From Bacteroidota bacterium (lineage in GTDB: Bacteria; Bacteroidota; Bacteroidia; Bacteroidales; VadinHA17): DNA of 64,000 nt. A program made the translations under genes and the position numbers. The stretch lies in NCBI GenBank assembly GCA_018262715.1, contig JADFDS010000039.1, forward strand, positions 62,001 to 126,000. Direction: 5' to 3'. The notes beneath the pieces are model-generated. The model worked only from the letters and a program-made list of their open reading frames with translations. It was not told the DNA's origin and did not search any database. Below, piece by piece: positions 56,564-64,000 of this stretch (position 1 is the first letter of the stretch; each line of letters opens with the position of its first letter).

Positions 56564-58053
56564 TTCTGTTCCTGTTCGCCGAAGACATAGGCCTCATAGA
56601 CAAATATCTCCGTGTCCTTCTCTTTCCAGCCGTCCCAGCCGATTCCTGCCTTGTCGCGGGCACAGTACCCGAGGAACTGCTCCACGGTCCAGCCCCTTTC
56701 AGTGGCCACCTGCGGCAACAGGGTTCCTGACCGGAAGCCTTTTTTAATATAGACGCCGTGCCGGCCGATCTTTATTTCGTTGATATTGTTTATTTTCCTC
56801 ATTGGTCCGAGAACCGAAATCTCCAGGTGAACGGAAGGGTATTCAGCTTTCGTCAGCGCAGGGAACCTGGGGTCGCCGAAGGCAGCTTCCGTGGCCATGG
56901 CAGCTACCACTTCCCACAGTGGATCAGTTGAGGTGAACCGTCCGATGCATCCCCTGAGCTCACCCTCTCTGGTCAGTGTCACGAATGCTCCTAACGGTTC
57001 CCTGAGCCCCGGTGTCAGCCTGCCTTCATCCACCGGAACAGGTTTGCGATTGTTCAGTCTCGCTGTAATGGCCTCCCGCGCTGTGCCGAGCAGGATCTTT
57101 TTCTCTGCCGCCGTCAGCGTGAAGGGTTCAGGTGCAGGACTCTTCTTCTCCAGTACAATTGCATTGTAACCCACAACCTCATCCTTCGAGCCAACCCTGG
57201 CATCACCGGAGTTGGTGTATTCCACGTTGCGGAACTGCAGTCCCTCATCCTTTTCAGCCATATAGAGCAGTACCGCCCCTGCGGGCCACCCGCACATGGC
57301 CGTGGCCAGGTTGTCAGTACCCGAAGTCTCTATGTTCCTTATCGTCCGGAGAAAAGCCTCGGCATTACCTTTGACTATGGCATCGCTGGAAAGCCTGTCG
57401 ACACGCTTTGCGTCATCATAGGCCGGATAATGCGAAAAATCACTGCTGATTACAAAAAGGTTGCGGTCATTGAACCACGGCTGAAGTCCTGAGGCTATCG
57501 CCTTAAGTACAGTGGTGTTCCTGGTGCCGATCAGTATCGGAACGATGGCCGGGGGCTTAGTGAAATGATACTGAATGAAGGGCAGTTGCACCTCGAGCGA
57601 ATGCTCAGGACCGTGAGCCACATCTTTTTCGATGAACCACCTGTTGGTTGACCTGAGCTTTTCACCAATCTCCCTGTTGACTTTAAGAGTTCCGAGCGGA
57701 GTAATCAGGTTCCCGGAGCTGAATACCGCGGCACCCTCAAAGGCATAGCGGTGACTGACGCCGATCAGAAAAATGTTGTCATATACAGCTTCCGCAGGTA
57801 TGGCGGCAAAACCTGCCGCAGCAGTGTGCCCTGAATAGACATAGCCGGCATGGGGTACGATTATGGCTCTCACCCTCACTCCGGCATCAGGCTTCCTGAA
57901 TGATGCAAAATACCCTGCAAGTTCACTCCTGAGCCTCTCGCTGCCGGCGGGATAGAAACTCCCTGAGACAACCGGCTGCCTGTCATGTTCCTGTCCGAAT
58001 ATGTTCATTAGCGGAAAAATTAACATTACCAGGATGATACTAACCCTTTTCAT
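56560..58053 (-). CDS. Secreted Memo-AMMECR1 fusion protein (AmmeMemoRadiSam system)
   Basis: A 497-residue fusion with a signal peptide (residues 1-20, ending IFGQ). Residues about 25-305 are a Memo domain, related to class III extradiol dioxygenases: RQPVVSGSFYPAG, VPHAGYVYSGH (His68), IGVSHRYAFEG (His101) and SSDFSHYP. Residues about 313-492 are an AMMECR1 domain with the invariant LRGCIG (366-371). In many genomes these are separate genes next to the radical SAM gene. Signal peptides place the pathway outside the cytoplasm. Human MEMO1 and AMMECR1 are implicated in copper/iron handling and growth, but the bacterial reaction is not established to my knowledge. Confidence 0.9.
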   Translation of the reverse strand: MKRVSIILVMLIFPLMNIFGQEHDRQPVVSGSFYPAGSERLRSELAGYFASFRKPDAGVRVRAIIVPHAGYVYSGHTAAAGFAAIPAEAVYDNIFLIGVSHRYAFEGAAVFSSGNLITPLGTLKVNREIGEKLRSTNRWFIEKDVAHGPEHSLEVQLPFIQYHFTKPPAIVPILIGTRNTTVLKAIASGLQPWFNDRNLFVISSDFSHYPAYDDAKRVDRLSSDAIVKGNAEAFLRTIRNIETSGTDNLATAMCGWPAGAVLLYMAEKDEGLQFRNVEYTNSGDARVGSKDEVVGYNAIVLEKKSPAPEPFTLTAAEKKILLGTAREAITARLNNRKPVPVDEGRLTPGLREPLGAFVTLTREGELRGCIGRFTSTDPLWEVVAAMATEAAFGDPRFPALTKAEYPSVHLEISVLGPMRKINNINEIKIGRHGVYIKKGFRSGTLLPQVATERGWTVEQFLGYCARDKAGIGWDGWKEKDTEIFVYEAYVFGEQEQK

Positions 58054-58116
58054 AGCAAAAGCAGTTGCATCCCGTAAAGTTAAACCAAAAACCGGTAAAA
58101 ACCGAGACTGACCCTG

Positions 58117-58575
58117 TCAGATGAGAACGATATTCTCTTTCAGTGTATTTCCGTCTTCATCAACCCCGTAGAGCCTGATACCTACACTGCAGGTGGCATC
58201 AGCGGTTACATCCAGGAACGGGGAGAGAGATTCCCTTACATCTTCTTCACCCATTGAATCATACTCCTCGATGTCAAAATAGAGATGCACAAACAGTATA
58301 TGATCACTCTTCCTGATTTTCGTCAGTACTTTCAGAATCTTCCCCATCCAGATGACAGAGGAGGTATTGAAGTAATCAACGTTGAATTTTAGATTCGTGC
58401 TCTCAGCCGGATTCTTGGCATATTCTGACGCCCATTTGTATAGCGGCTCAAAGAAACCTGAAGCGTTTTCAGGCAACGATTTGCCTGTAAATGTTAGATT
58501 TCCGGTGGTTGCTGTAAAACTTACCTGCGGTGTTTTAGAGGTAGCCTCAATTCGAATATCCTGTAATTTTACCAT
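58117..58575 (-). CDS. SiaC-family (DUF1987) regulatory phosphoprotein
   Basis: A 152-residue SiaC-like protein: GKSLPENASGFFEPLYKWASEY and NVDYFNTSSVIWMGKILKVL. In Pseudomonas SiaC the threonine of the equivalent FNTSS stretch (here Thr71 with Ser72/73) is phosphorylated by SiaB and dephosphorylated by SiaA, switching a diguanylate cyclase. Neither SiaA nor SiaB relatives are next to it here, so its kinase must be elsewhere. Upstream, TACCTTTA (58625-58632, minus strand) is a near-consensus -7 element. Confidence 0.85.
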   Translation of the reverse strand: MVKLQDIRIEATSKTPQVSFTATTGNLTFTGKSLPENASGFFEPLYKWASEYAKNPAESTNLKFNVDYFNTSSVIWMGKILKVLTKIRKSDHILFVHLYFDIEEYDSMGEEDVRESLSPFLDVTADATCSVGIRLYGVDEDGNTLKENIVLI

Positions 58576-58753
58576 AAGATCTGATTCCTTCCCTAGTATT
58601 GTACAATTGCCCCAACGTACAAGCTAAAGGTAACCTGTTTTTTTTGATGATGTTGAGGTCTTCGTCAAAAAATAACTAACAGTTATCAACTTTTTTGAAC
58701 AATTTATGATCATCCGCTGAACAATCACAGGACGCTGTAAAAAACTATTATGC

Positions 58754-58761
58754 TATATTTG
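58754..58761 (+). promoter_or_regulatory. Bacteroidota -7 element of the argS-ffh operon
   Basis: TATATTTG, a full consensus match, 19 bp before the argS ATG at 58781. The remaining upstream sequence (58576-58750) is AT-rich without genes. Confidence 0.5.
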
Positions 58762-58780
58762 CAGCCATAACTGAAACAGG

Positions 58781-60568
58781 ATGGAAACGTTGCTCAGAAC
58801 CGGGATAAAAGAAGCTGTCAGAACACTTTACGGTGTCGTGGCTGATGATGATCTCCTGCAGATCCAGAAGACCCGGAAGGAATTTGAGGGCGACTTCACC
58901 CTTGTGGTCTTCCCGCTTACTAAAACTTCCCGCCGCTCACCTGAACAAACCGCAAGGGAGATAGGCGAATACCTCACGGAGAAGATCGACGCCGTTAGCG
59001 GCTACAATGTGATCAGGGGATTCCTGAACCTGACCATCTCACCGGAAGAATGGGGCAGACGGCTTGCTGAAATGCACGCTGACACCGGCTACGGGTTTTC
59101 ACAGCCCGGGCAGGAAGCCGAAACCGTGGTCATCGAATTCTCATCGCCGAATACCAATAAACCGCTGCACCTGGGCCATATACGCAACAACCTGCTCGGT
59201 TTCTCCCTCTCGAGAATAATTGGCGCTGCAGGAAACAGGGTCATAAGAACCAACATCGTCAATGACCGCGGCATCCATATCTGCAAATCAATGATCGCCT
59301 GGCAGAAGTACGGCAATGGCCGCACTCCCGTCTCCGAAGGGATGAAAGGCGACCATTTCGTGGGTGACTATTATGTCCTTTTTGAAAAGAAACTGAAAGA
59401 ACAGGCAGCAGACCTTGTGACGTCAGGGAGCACCCCCGAGGAAGCACGCGAAAATGCACCGCTGATGCAGGAAGCCCGCCGCCTGCTTCTTAAATGGGAG
59501 GCAGGTGACCCGGAAACGGTGAATCTGTGGCAGATGATGAACTCCTGGGTCTACGAAGGCTTCGACGTGACATACAGGGCACTGGGTGTGGAGTTTGACA
59601 AAATCTACTATGAGTCAGATACCTACAAGGTCGGCAGGGATATAGTGCTCCGCTCCCTTGAACAGGGACACCTGATCCGCAGGGAAGACGGTTCAGTCTG
59701 GATCGACCTCACTGCAGACAGGCTCGACCAGAAGCTCCTGCTCCGGTCTGACGGTACCGCGGTCTATATGACTCAGGACCTGGGCACCGCAGTAATAAGG
59801 TATAATGATTACCACTTTGACCGCCATATCTACGTGGTGGGCAATGAACAGAACTATCACTTCCAGGTGCTGACACTGGCGCTGCAGAGGATGGGATTCG
59901 ATTGGGCACGGGGACTGCACCACTTCTCCTACGGTATGGTTGAGCTTCCCGAAGGCAGGATGAAGTCACGAGAAGGTACAGTGGTTGACGCTGATGACCT
60001 CATTGAGGAGATGACTGCCACGGCCGGCGTGATGTCACAGGAACTTGGCAAACTGGGCGGTTACAGCCAGGATGAGAAAGATAATATTTGCAGGCAGATC
60101 GGACTGGGAGCCCTGAAGTACTTCATCCTGAAAGTAGACCCGAAGAAGAACATGACCTTCAACCCGCGGGAGTCAATCGATTTCAACGGCAATACCGGCC
60201 CGTTCATACAATATACCTATGCTAGGATAAGGTCAGTCCTGAAAAAGGCAGAGGAAACCGGGGTCGCAGATACTGCTGATGCGGTTGAAGGAGTAATTCC
60301 AAATACCAAGGAGATCAGTGTGATAAGACTGCTGCACGATTTCCGGCAGATTGTGCCTGAGGCAGCACGGGAACTGAGTCCTGCCCTAATTGCCAACTAC
60401 TGTTATGATCTGGCAAGGGAATTCAACCAGTTTTACCATGACTACTCTATCCTTGGCGAAGAGGTTAAAAATATACGCAACTTCCGCCTCCGGCTGTCGG
60501 AACTGACCGGAAAGGTGCTGGAGAAAGGGCTCTACCTGCTGGGTATCGAAGCCCCTGAAAGAATGTAA
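58781..60568 (+). CDS. argS: Arginyl-tRNA synthetase
   Basis: A 595-residue class I synthetase. The HIGH motif is HLGH in SPNTNKPLHLGHIRNN; the KMSKS equivalent is MKSREG. The arginine-type N-terminal Add-1 domain and the DALR C-terminal anticodon-binding domain (ending LYLLGIEAPERM) are present. It charges tRNA-Arg. Co-transcribed with ffh, 20 bp downstream. Confidence 0.97.
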   Translation: METLLRTGIKEAVRTLYGVVADDDLLQIQKTRKEFEGDFTLVVFPLTKTSRRSPEQTAREIGEYLTEKIDAVSGYNVIRGFLNLTISPEEWGRRLAEMHADTGYGFSQPGQEAETVVIEFSSPNTNKPLHLGHIRNNLLGFSLSRIIGAAGNRVIRTNIVNDRGIHICKSMIAWQKYGNGRTPVSEGMKGDHFVGDYYVLFEKKLKEQAADLVTSGSTPEEARENAPLMQEARRLLLKWEAGDPETVNLWQMMNSWVYEGFDVTYRALGVEFDKIYYESDTYKVGRDIVLRSLEQGHLIRREDGSVWIDLTADRLDQKLLLRSDGTAVYMTQDLGTAVIRYNDYHFDRHIYVVGNEQNYHFQVLTLALQRMGFDWARGLHHFSYGMVELPEGRMKSREGTVVDADDLIEEMTATAGVMSQELGKLGGYSQDEKDNICRQIGLGALKYFILKVDPKKNMTFNPRESIDFNGNTGPFIQYTYARIRSVLKKAEETGVADTADAVEGVIPNTKEISVIRLLHDFRQIVPEAARELSPALIANYCYDLAREFNQFYHDYSILGEEVKNIRNFRLRLSELTGKVLEKGLYLLGIEAPERM

Positions 60569-60588
60569 AACTAGATTATCATATAATT

Positions 60589-61911
60589 ATGTTTGAAAGC
60601 CTGAGTGAAAGACTGGAACGCTCCTTCAAGATTCTGAAGGGAGAAGGGGTGATCTCTGAAATCAATGTTTCTGAAACCCTCAAGGATGTGCGCAGAGCGC
60701 TTCTTGATGCCGACGTTAACTTCAAGATAGCCAAACAGTTTACTGACACCGTCAAGCAAAAGGCGATGGGTCAGAACGTGCTCAAGTCAGTCAAACCGTC
60801 GCAGATGATGGTCAAGATTGTGCATGATGAGCTGGTGGAACTGATGGGAGGGGAGAAGAGCGACATTAACATCAAGGCAAATCCTTCGATAGTACTGATA
60901 GCCGGACTGCAGGGAAGCGGCAAGACAACCTTCAGCGCCAAACTGGCCAAGCTCATGAAGAGCAAGAGGGGCAAACATCCGCTGCTGGTGGCCGGCGACG
61001 TCTACAGGCCTGCTGCAATTGAGCAGCTGAAGGTGCTCGGTTCCCAGATAGAGGTTCCGGTATATACCGAAGATGGCAGCCGCAATCCTGTCGAGATAGC
61101 CAGGAATGCCATCAGGGAGGCGAAGAAGAATGGCAATGACCTGGTAATCATAGACACCGCCGGACGCCTTGCTGTGGATGAGGAGATGATGAACGAGATA
61201 GCGGCCGTGAAGAACGCTGTCACACCTCAGGAGACTCTCTTCGTGGTTGACTCGATGACAGGCCAGGATGCCGTCAACACGGCTTTTGAATTCAACGTGA
61301 GAATAGACTACGACGGGGTGGTTCTCACCAAGCTCGACGGCGACACCAGGGGTGGTGCGGCCCTTTCAATAAGATCAGTGGTGAACAAACCTGTCAAGTT
61401 CGTCAGCACCGGCGAAAAGATGGATGCCATTGACATCTTCTACCCTGAAAGGATGGCTGACAGGATACTGGGCATGGGCGATATCATCAGCCTGGTCGAG
61501 AAGGCACAGGAACAATACGACGAGGCTGAGGCACGCAAGCTGCAGAAGAAGATTGCCAAGGATCAGTTCGACTTCAACGACTTCATCTCTCAGATACAGC
61601 AGATCAAGAAGATGGGGAACATGAAGGACCTGATGGGAATGATCCCCGGGGTAAGCAAGGCTATTAAAAACCTTGACATTGATGATAATGCTTTCAAGGG
61701 AATAGAAGCAATCATCTCCAGTATGACTCCGGCCGAGAGATCGAACCCGGTGCTGCTCAACGGCAGCCGCCGCAAGAGAGTCGCCGAAGGGAGCGGCACA
61801 ACTGTCATGGAGGTGAACCGGCTTCTGAAACAGTTTGATGAGACACGCAAGATCATGAAGATGGTTGCCAAAGGAGGTGACCTGTCCAAGATGGCAGTGA
61901 AGAGACGGTGA
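60589..61911 (+). CDS. ffh: Signal recognition particle protein Ffh
   Basis: A 440-residue SRP GTPase. The N domain (ALLDADVNF) precedes G1 GLQGSGKTT (106-114), DTAGRL (G3) and TKLDGDTRGGAALS (G4/G5 region). A methionine-rich M domain (about 315-440) binds 4.5S RNA and signal peptides. It targets nascent membrane proteins with FtsY. No SRP RNA gene is seen nearby. The stop codon runs into repeat module D. Confidence 0.97.
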   Translation: MFESLSERLERSFKILKGEGVISEINVSETLKDVRRALLDADVNFKIAKQFTDTVKQKAMGQNVLKSVKPSQMMVKIVHDELVELMGGEKSDINIKANPSIVLIAGLQGSGKTTFSAKLAKLMKSKRGKHPLLVAGDVYRPAAIEQLKVLGSQIEVPVYTEDGSRNPVEIARNAIREAKKNGNDLVIIDTAGRLAVDEEMMNEIAAVKNAVTPQETLFVVDSMTGQDAVNTAFEFNVRIDYDGVVLTKLDGDTRGGAALSIRSVVNKPVKFVSTGEKMDAIDIFYPERMADRILGMGDIISLVEKAQEQYDEAEARKLQKKIAKDQFDFNDFISQIQQIKKMGNMKDLMGMIPGVSKAIKNLDIDDNAFKGIEAIISSMTPAERSNPVLLNGSRRKRVAEGSGTTVMEVNRLLKQFDETRKIMKMVAKGGDLSKMAVKRR

Positions 61912-61957
61912 ACATTGTAGATTTGCGATTTGCGATTTGCGATTTGCGATTGACGAA

Positions 61958-61987
61958 ATTCCCGCAGGGGATAAAGCATTGTAGACC
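61958..61987. repeat. CAGGGGAT...GCATTGTA element, copy 1
   Basis: ATTCCC-GCA-GGGGAT (one mismatch) forms a small hairpin followed by AAAGCATTGTAGACC. Its tail CATTGTAG also occurs alone at 61913-61920, just after ffh. The spacing to copy 2 is 49 bp. Confidence 0.6.
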
Positions 61988-62005
61988 AGAGACATGATGA
62001 GAATC

Positions 62006-62035
62006 AATCCCCACAGGGGATCAGGCATTGTAATT
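62006..62035. repeat. CAGGGGAT...GCATTGTA element, copy 2
   Basis: ATCCCC-ACA-GGGGAT is a perfect six-base hairpin (62007-62021) followed by CAGGCATTGTAATTG. Core and tail match copy 1 at most positions, so the two are related direct repeats. Confidence 0.6.
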
Positions 62036-62075
62036 GACGCATAAAACCACATACCCCAAATTCTGAATCGCAATT

Positions 62076-62963
62076 ATGAACATCATTGACGGGAAAAAAA
62101 CAGCTGCAGAAATCAGAAGTGAAATCGCCGAAGCGGTGAAAGAGATAAAAAATTCAGGCCATCGCGTTCCCCATCTGGCAGCCATCCTCGTGGGTAACGA
62201 CGGCGGCAGCGAAACCTACGTCTCCCACAAGGTGAAGGACTGCGAGGAGGTGGGCTTCAGGTCCACACTCATCAGGATGCCCGCAACCGTGAGTGAGGAT
62301 GTTCTGCTCGGAAAGGTCAGGGAACTGAACGGTGACCCGGAACTCGACGGACTGATCGTGCAATTACCGCTGCCTGACCACATCTCTGAAGACAAGGTAA
62401 TTGAGACCATCAGCCCGGATAAGGATGTTGACGGCTTCCACCCGGTGAATGTGGGCCGTATGGCTGCCGGACTCCCTTCTTTTGTCTCGGCAACACCTGC
62501 CGGCATCATGGAACTGCTGAAACGGTACAACATCCCTCTGAAGGGCGCTGAGTGCGTTGTGGTTGGCCGCAGCAACATCGTGGGCCGCCCGGTCAGCATA
62601 CTCCTGTCTCAGAAGGGTGCCGATGCAACCGTCACCGTGGTTCACAGCCGCACAAGAAACATTGCGGAGATTGTCAGAAGGGCAGATATTATAATAGCTG
62701 CCATCGGGCAGCCAGGATTCATAACCGCTGACATGGTAAAGGAGGGAGCAGTGGTGATTGATGTTGGCACAACACGCGTAGATGCACCTGATACAAAAGC
62801 AGGATGGAGGCTGAAAGGCGATGTTGATTTTGAGAAGGTCGCACCCCGGTGCTCCTGGATAACCCCGGTTCCCGGAGGCGTCGGTCCCATGACCAGGGTC
62901 TCCCTGCTGCTTAACACCCTGCAGGCATGCAGGGCTCAGGGCAAACTTATGCCCGTGAAATAG
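62076..62963 (+). CDS. folD: Methylenetetrahydrofolate dehydrogenase / cyclohydrolase
   Basis: A 295-residue bifunctional folate enzyme. The catalytic Lys52 lies in [21 protein letters not shown] and KDVDGFHP bind folate; [13 protein letters not shown] forms the Rossmann NADP site, and [11 protein letters not shown] is conserved. It interconverts methylene- and formyl-tetrahydrofolate. The start abuts module D, so there is almost no free leader; transcription may come from ffh. Its 3' end overlaps the converging lipoprotein gene by 28 bp. Confidence 0.97.
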   Translation: MNIIDGKKTAAEIRSEIAEAVKEIKNSGHRVPHLAAILVGNDGGSETYVSHKVKDCEEVGFRSTLIRMPATVSEDVLLGKVRELNGDPELDGLIVQLPLPDHISEDKVIETISPDKDVDGFHPVNVGRMAAGLPSFVSATPAGIMELLKRYNIPLKGAECVVVGRSNIVGRPVSILLSQKGADATVTVVHSRTRNIAEIVRRADIIIAAIGQPGFITADMVKEGAVVIDVGTTRVDAPDTKAGWRLKGDVDFEKVAPRCSWITPVPGGVGPMTRVSLLLNTLQACRAQGKLMPVK

Positions 62964-63931
62964 AGATCGTAACCTCCCTTGCCGCCTGATCTGTCAGACG
63001 AGAAAATCAGGAAAAAGTTCTCGAACTTAAGGTCTATTCCAAGCACCGGCCTGTATTCGTTTGCGGCGGAGTTGATCCCGGGCCCCATATTAACCGGGGA
63101 ACTCCACTTCCCGTTGCGGAAGACGGAGTAGTACAGGTCAAACCCGCCCATACCGCCCTGCATCTCAGAGGCAAACACCATGTACCTGCCCCTGACAAAG
63201 GGGCATTTGTCGTCCCATGTGCTGTTAATACTGTCAACCAGTGCGGGTGTCGCCGCCGGTGACATCAACCATTCACCGAGGCTCAGCCCGGCAGGCCTGG
63301 TTAGCATGTAAATATCAAAATCTCCGCCTCTGTCAGAACAGAACCATGCTGTGTCAAGCGTGGTTCCCAGGGAAAGATAGGCGTCATCAGACTGGCTGTT
63401 GAAGAGTGTTGCCCCGACAGGGGGTTCGACCGCAGGCAGGTTGGTGAAAGCAGGGATATAACTTGTAAAGACGATGTCCAGCCCGTTTTCATCAGTCTCC
63501 GTTGCGGCCGCCATGTACTCGAGTCCGTTGCGGCCGTTGAAAAACCTCAAGGGACCGAACTCGTTGCCACCGGTATTGAAAGCTGAGGTGAGCCTGTCAA
63601 GAAAAACATCTGCCGCCATCTCGGATTCAAGCTGGAAGGAACCGGTTGTCTGTCCGAATGAGTACCAGATAAGCCCATGTGTCAGGTCAAACTCACCTCC
63701 CGCACTTTGCCTGTTGGAGGAGAAGACCACCGGAAGCCTGGCATCAATCCTTCCCGCTTCAATATCCATATTGTAGTCGTCATGCTCTGTATTGAGCCCC
63801 TCAAGTGCTATGACCGAATCAGGGAAAATGCCCAGCTCATAGTTGATTTTCAATGGTTCCTCGCGACAACCTGTGAAGAAAGGGACAATTGACAAAACTG
63901 CAAGAAAAAATAGTAACCTGCTGCTGGTCAT
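62936..63931 (-). CDS. Lipoprotein with PD40/WD40-like propeller repeats
   Basis: A 331-residue lipoprotein (lipobox FFTGC, Cys22). It contains repeated propeller strands of the PD40/TolB type: [51 protein letters not shown] and [20 protein letters not shown]. Such proteins sit at the periplasmic face of the outer membrane and bind partners such as OmpA-type proteins; no enzyme motif is seen. The reading frame is complete. Overlapping convergent 3' ends with folD are well supported, because both C-termini look natural. Confidence 0.8.
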   Translation of the reverse strand: MTSSRLLFFLAVLSIVPFFTGCREEPLKINYELGIFPDSVIALEGLNTEHDDYNMDIEAGRIDARLPVVFSSNRQSAGGEFDLTHGLIWYSFGQTTGSFQLESEMAADVFLDRLTSAFNTGGNEFGPLRFFNGRNGLEYMAAATETDENGLDIVFTSYIPAFTNLPAVEPPVGATLFNSQSDDAYLSLGTTLDTAWFCSDRGGDFDIYMLTRPAGLSLGEWLMSPAATPALVDSINSTWDDKCPFVRGRYMVFASEMQGGMGGFDLYYSVFRNGKWSSPVNMGPGINSAANEYRPVLGIDLKFENFFLIFSSDRSGGKGGYDLYFTGISLP

Positions 63932-64000
63932 GACAGTCGTTTATTTTATAACGGGCAGCAAAGATGTTTAATATGAGCCAAATGAAAAAAACCGGACCCG

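Larger units (their letters stand above)
61914..62075. repeat. Heptamer inverted-repeat module, copy D
   Basis: Four perfect GATTTGC units (61920-61947) and degenerate ones to 61960 make the left arm. AATTCTGAATCGCAATT (62059-62075) is the inverted right arm and ends at the folD ATG. The centre carries two copies of a smaller hairpin element, annotated separately. The module fills the complete gap between ffh and folD, which run in the same direction. Confidence 0.6.

Noticed and set aside
58680-58700. A DnaA-box-like AGTTATCAAC upstream of argS
   Set aside because: A single imperfect copy in AT-rich DNA is expected by chance and has no clustered partners.

Overview
The window is chromosomal DNA from a moderately GC-rich member of the Bacteroidota, most likely a Bacteroidales-type anaerobe. 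The evidence is mutually consistent. At least a dozen genes are preceded by the Bacteroidota -7 promoter element TAnnTTTG, usually with very short leaders and no Shine-Dalgarno sequence. Lipoproteins of the FKBP type, LptD, MlaD and outer-membrane proteins show a diderm envelope. Polyamines are made by the carboxy(nor)spermidine route, and gene neighbourhoods such as rpsF-rpsR-rplI, recF-DUF721 and amidase-MlaD are typical of the phylum. I see no rRNA, tRNA, CRISPR array, transposase or prophage. Almost everything is core chromosome, densely packed, with only one gene-free stretch longer than 300 bp (upstream of dnaA).

Layout. 1-3.7 kb: a probable cell-wall sugar salvage locus, with the start of a GH3 (NagZ-like) enzyme divergent from an NagX-like membrane protein, a sugar kinase fused to a RapZ C-terminal domain, and a MurU-like nucleotidyltransferase. 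3.7-6.2 kb: TrkH and CorA ion channels. 6.3-8.7 kb: carboxyspermidine dehydrogenase and decarboxylase. 8.8-10.7 kb: a small outer-membrane barrel and MnmA. 10.8-18 kb: AddA, a YhcC-type radical SAM protein and AddB in one overlapping operon. 18-20.8 kb: RibH, a TPR protein, RecF and a DUF721 protein. 20.9-25.3 kb: an unrecognised 582-residue protein, Ndk, an NrnA-type phosphodiesterase and two FKBP lipoproteins. 25.3-33.5 kb: a large secreted BNR-propeller protein, a tetrapyrrole-methylase-fold methyltransferase, an MBL hydrolase, a small lipoprotein and an unusual glycosidase-like/SUMF1 fusion. 33.5-41.6 kb: GalK overlapping DnaA, then MlaD, amidase and LptD. 41.6-50.9 kb: RidA, ribosomal proteins L9/S18/S6, DnaX, a small two-component pair, ferritin, SecA and a DUF6913-like protein. 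50.9-58.1 kb: LigA and a three-gene AmmeMemoRadiSam operon. 58.1-64 kb: a SiaC-like protein, ArgS, Ffh, FolD and a lipoprotein with PD40-like repeats.

Two gene systems deserve most attention. The first is the AmmeMemoRadiSam operon (52972-58053): a secreted Memo-AMMECR1 fusion, a polytopic membrane protein carrying a degenerate spermidine-synthase domain, and a radical SAM enzyme with a twin-arginine-like leader. Its function is unknown to me, and the gene order suggests an envelope-associated pathway. The second is the kinase-RapZ fusion in the cell-wall salvage locus, which joins a sugar kinase to a domain that in E. coli RapZ senses glucosamine-6-phosphate.

At the level of DNA structure, four intergenic sites (about 8.75, 28.5, 33.5 and 62.0 kb) carry the same design: degenerate 7-bp tandem repeats, mostly variants of GATTTGC/GAATTGC, arranged as two inverted arms around a short centre. 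At three sites an arm abuts a start or stop codon. The fourth site also holds two copies of a small CAGGGGAT...GCATTGTA hairpin element. They look like a family of interspersed inverted repeats.
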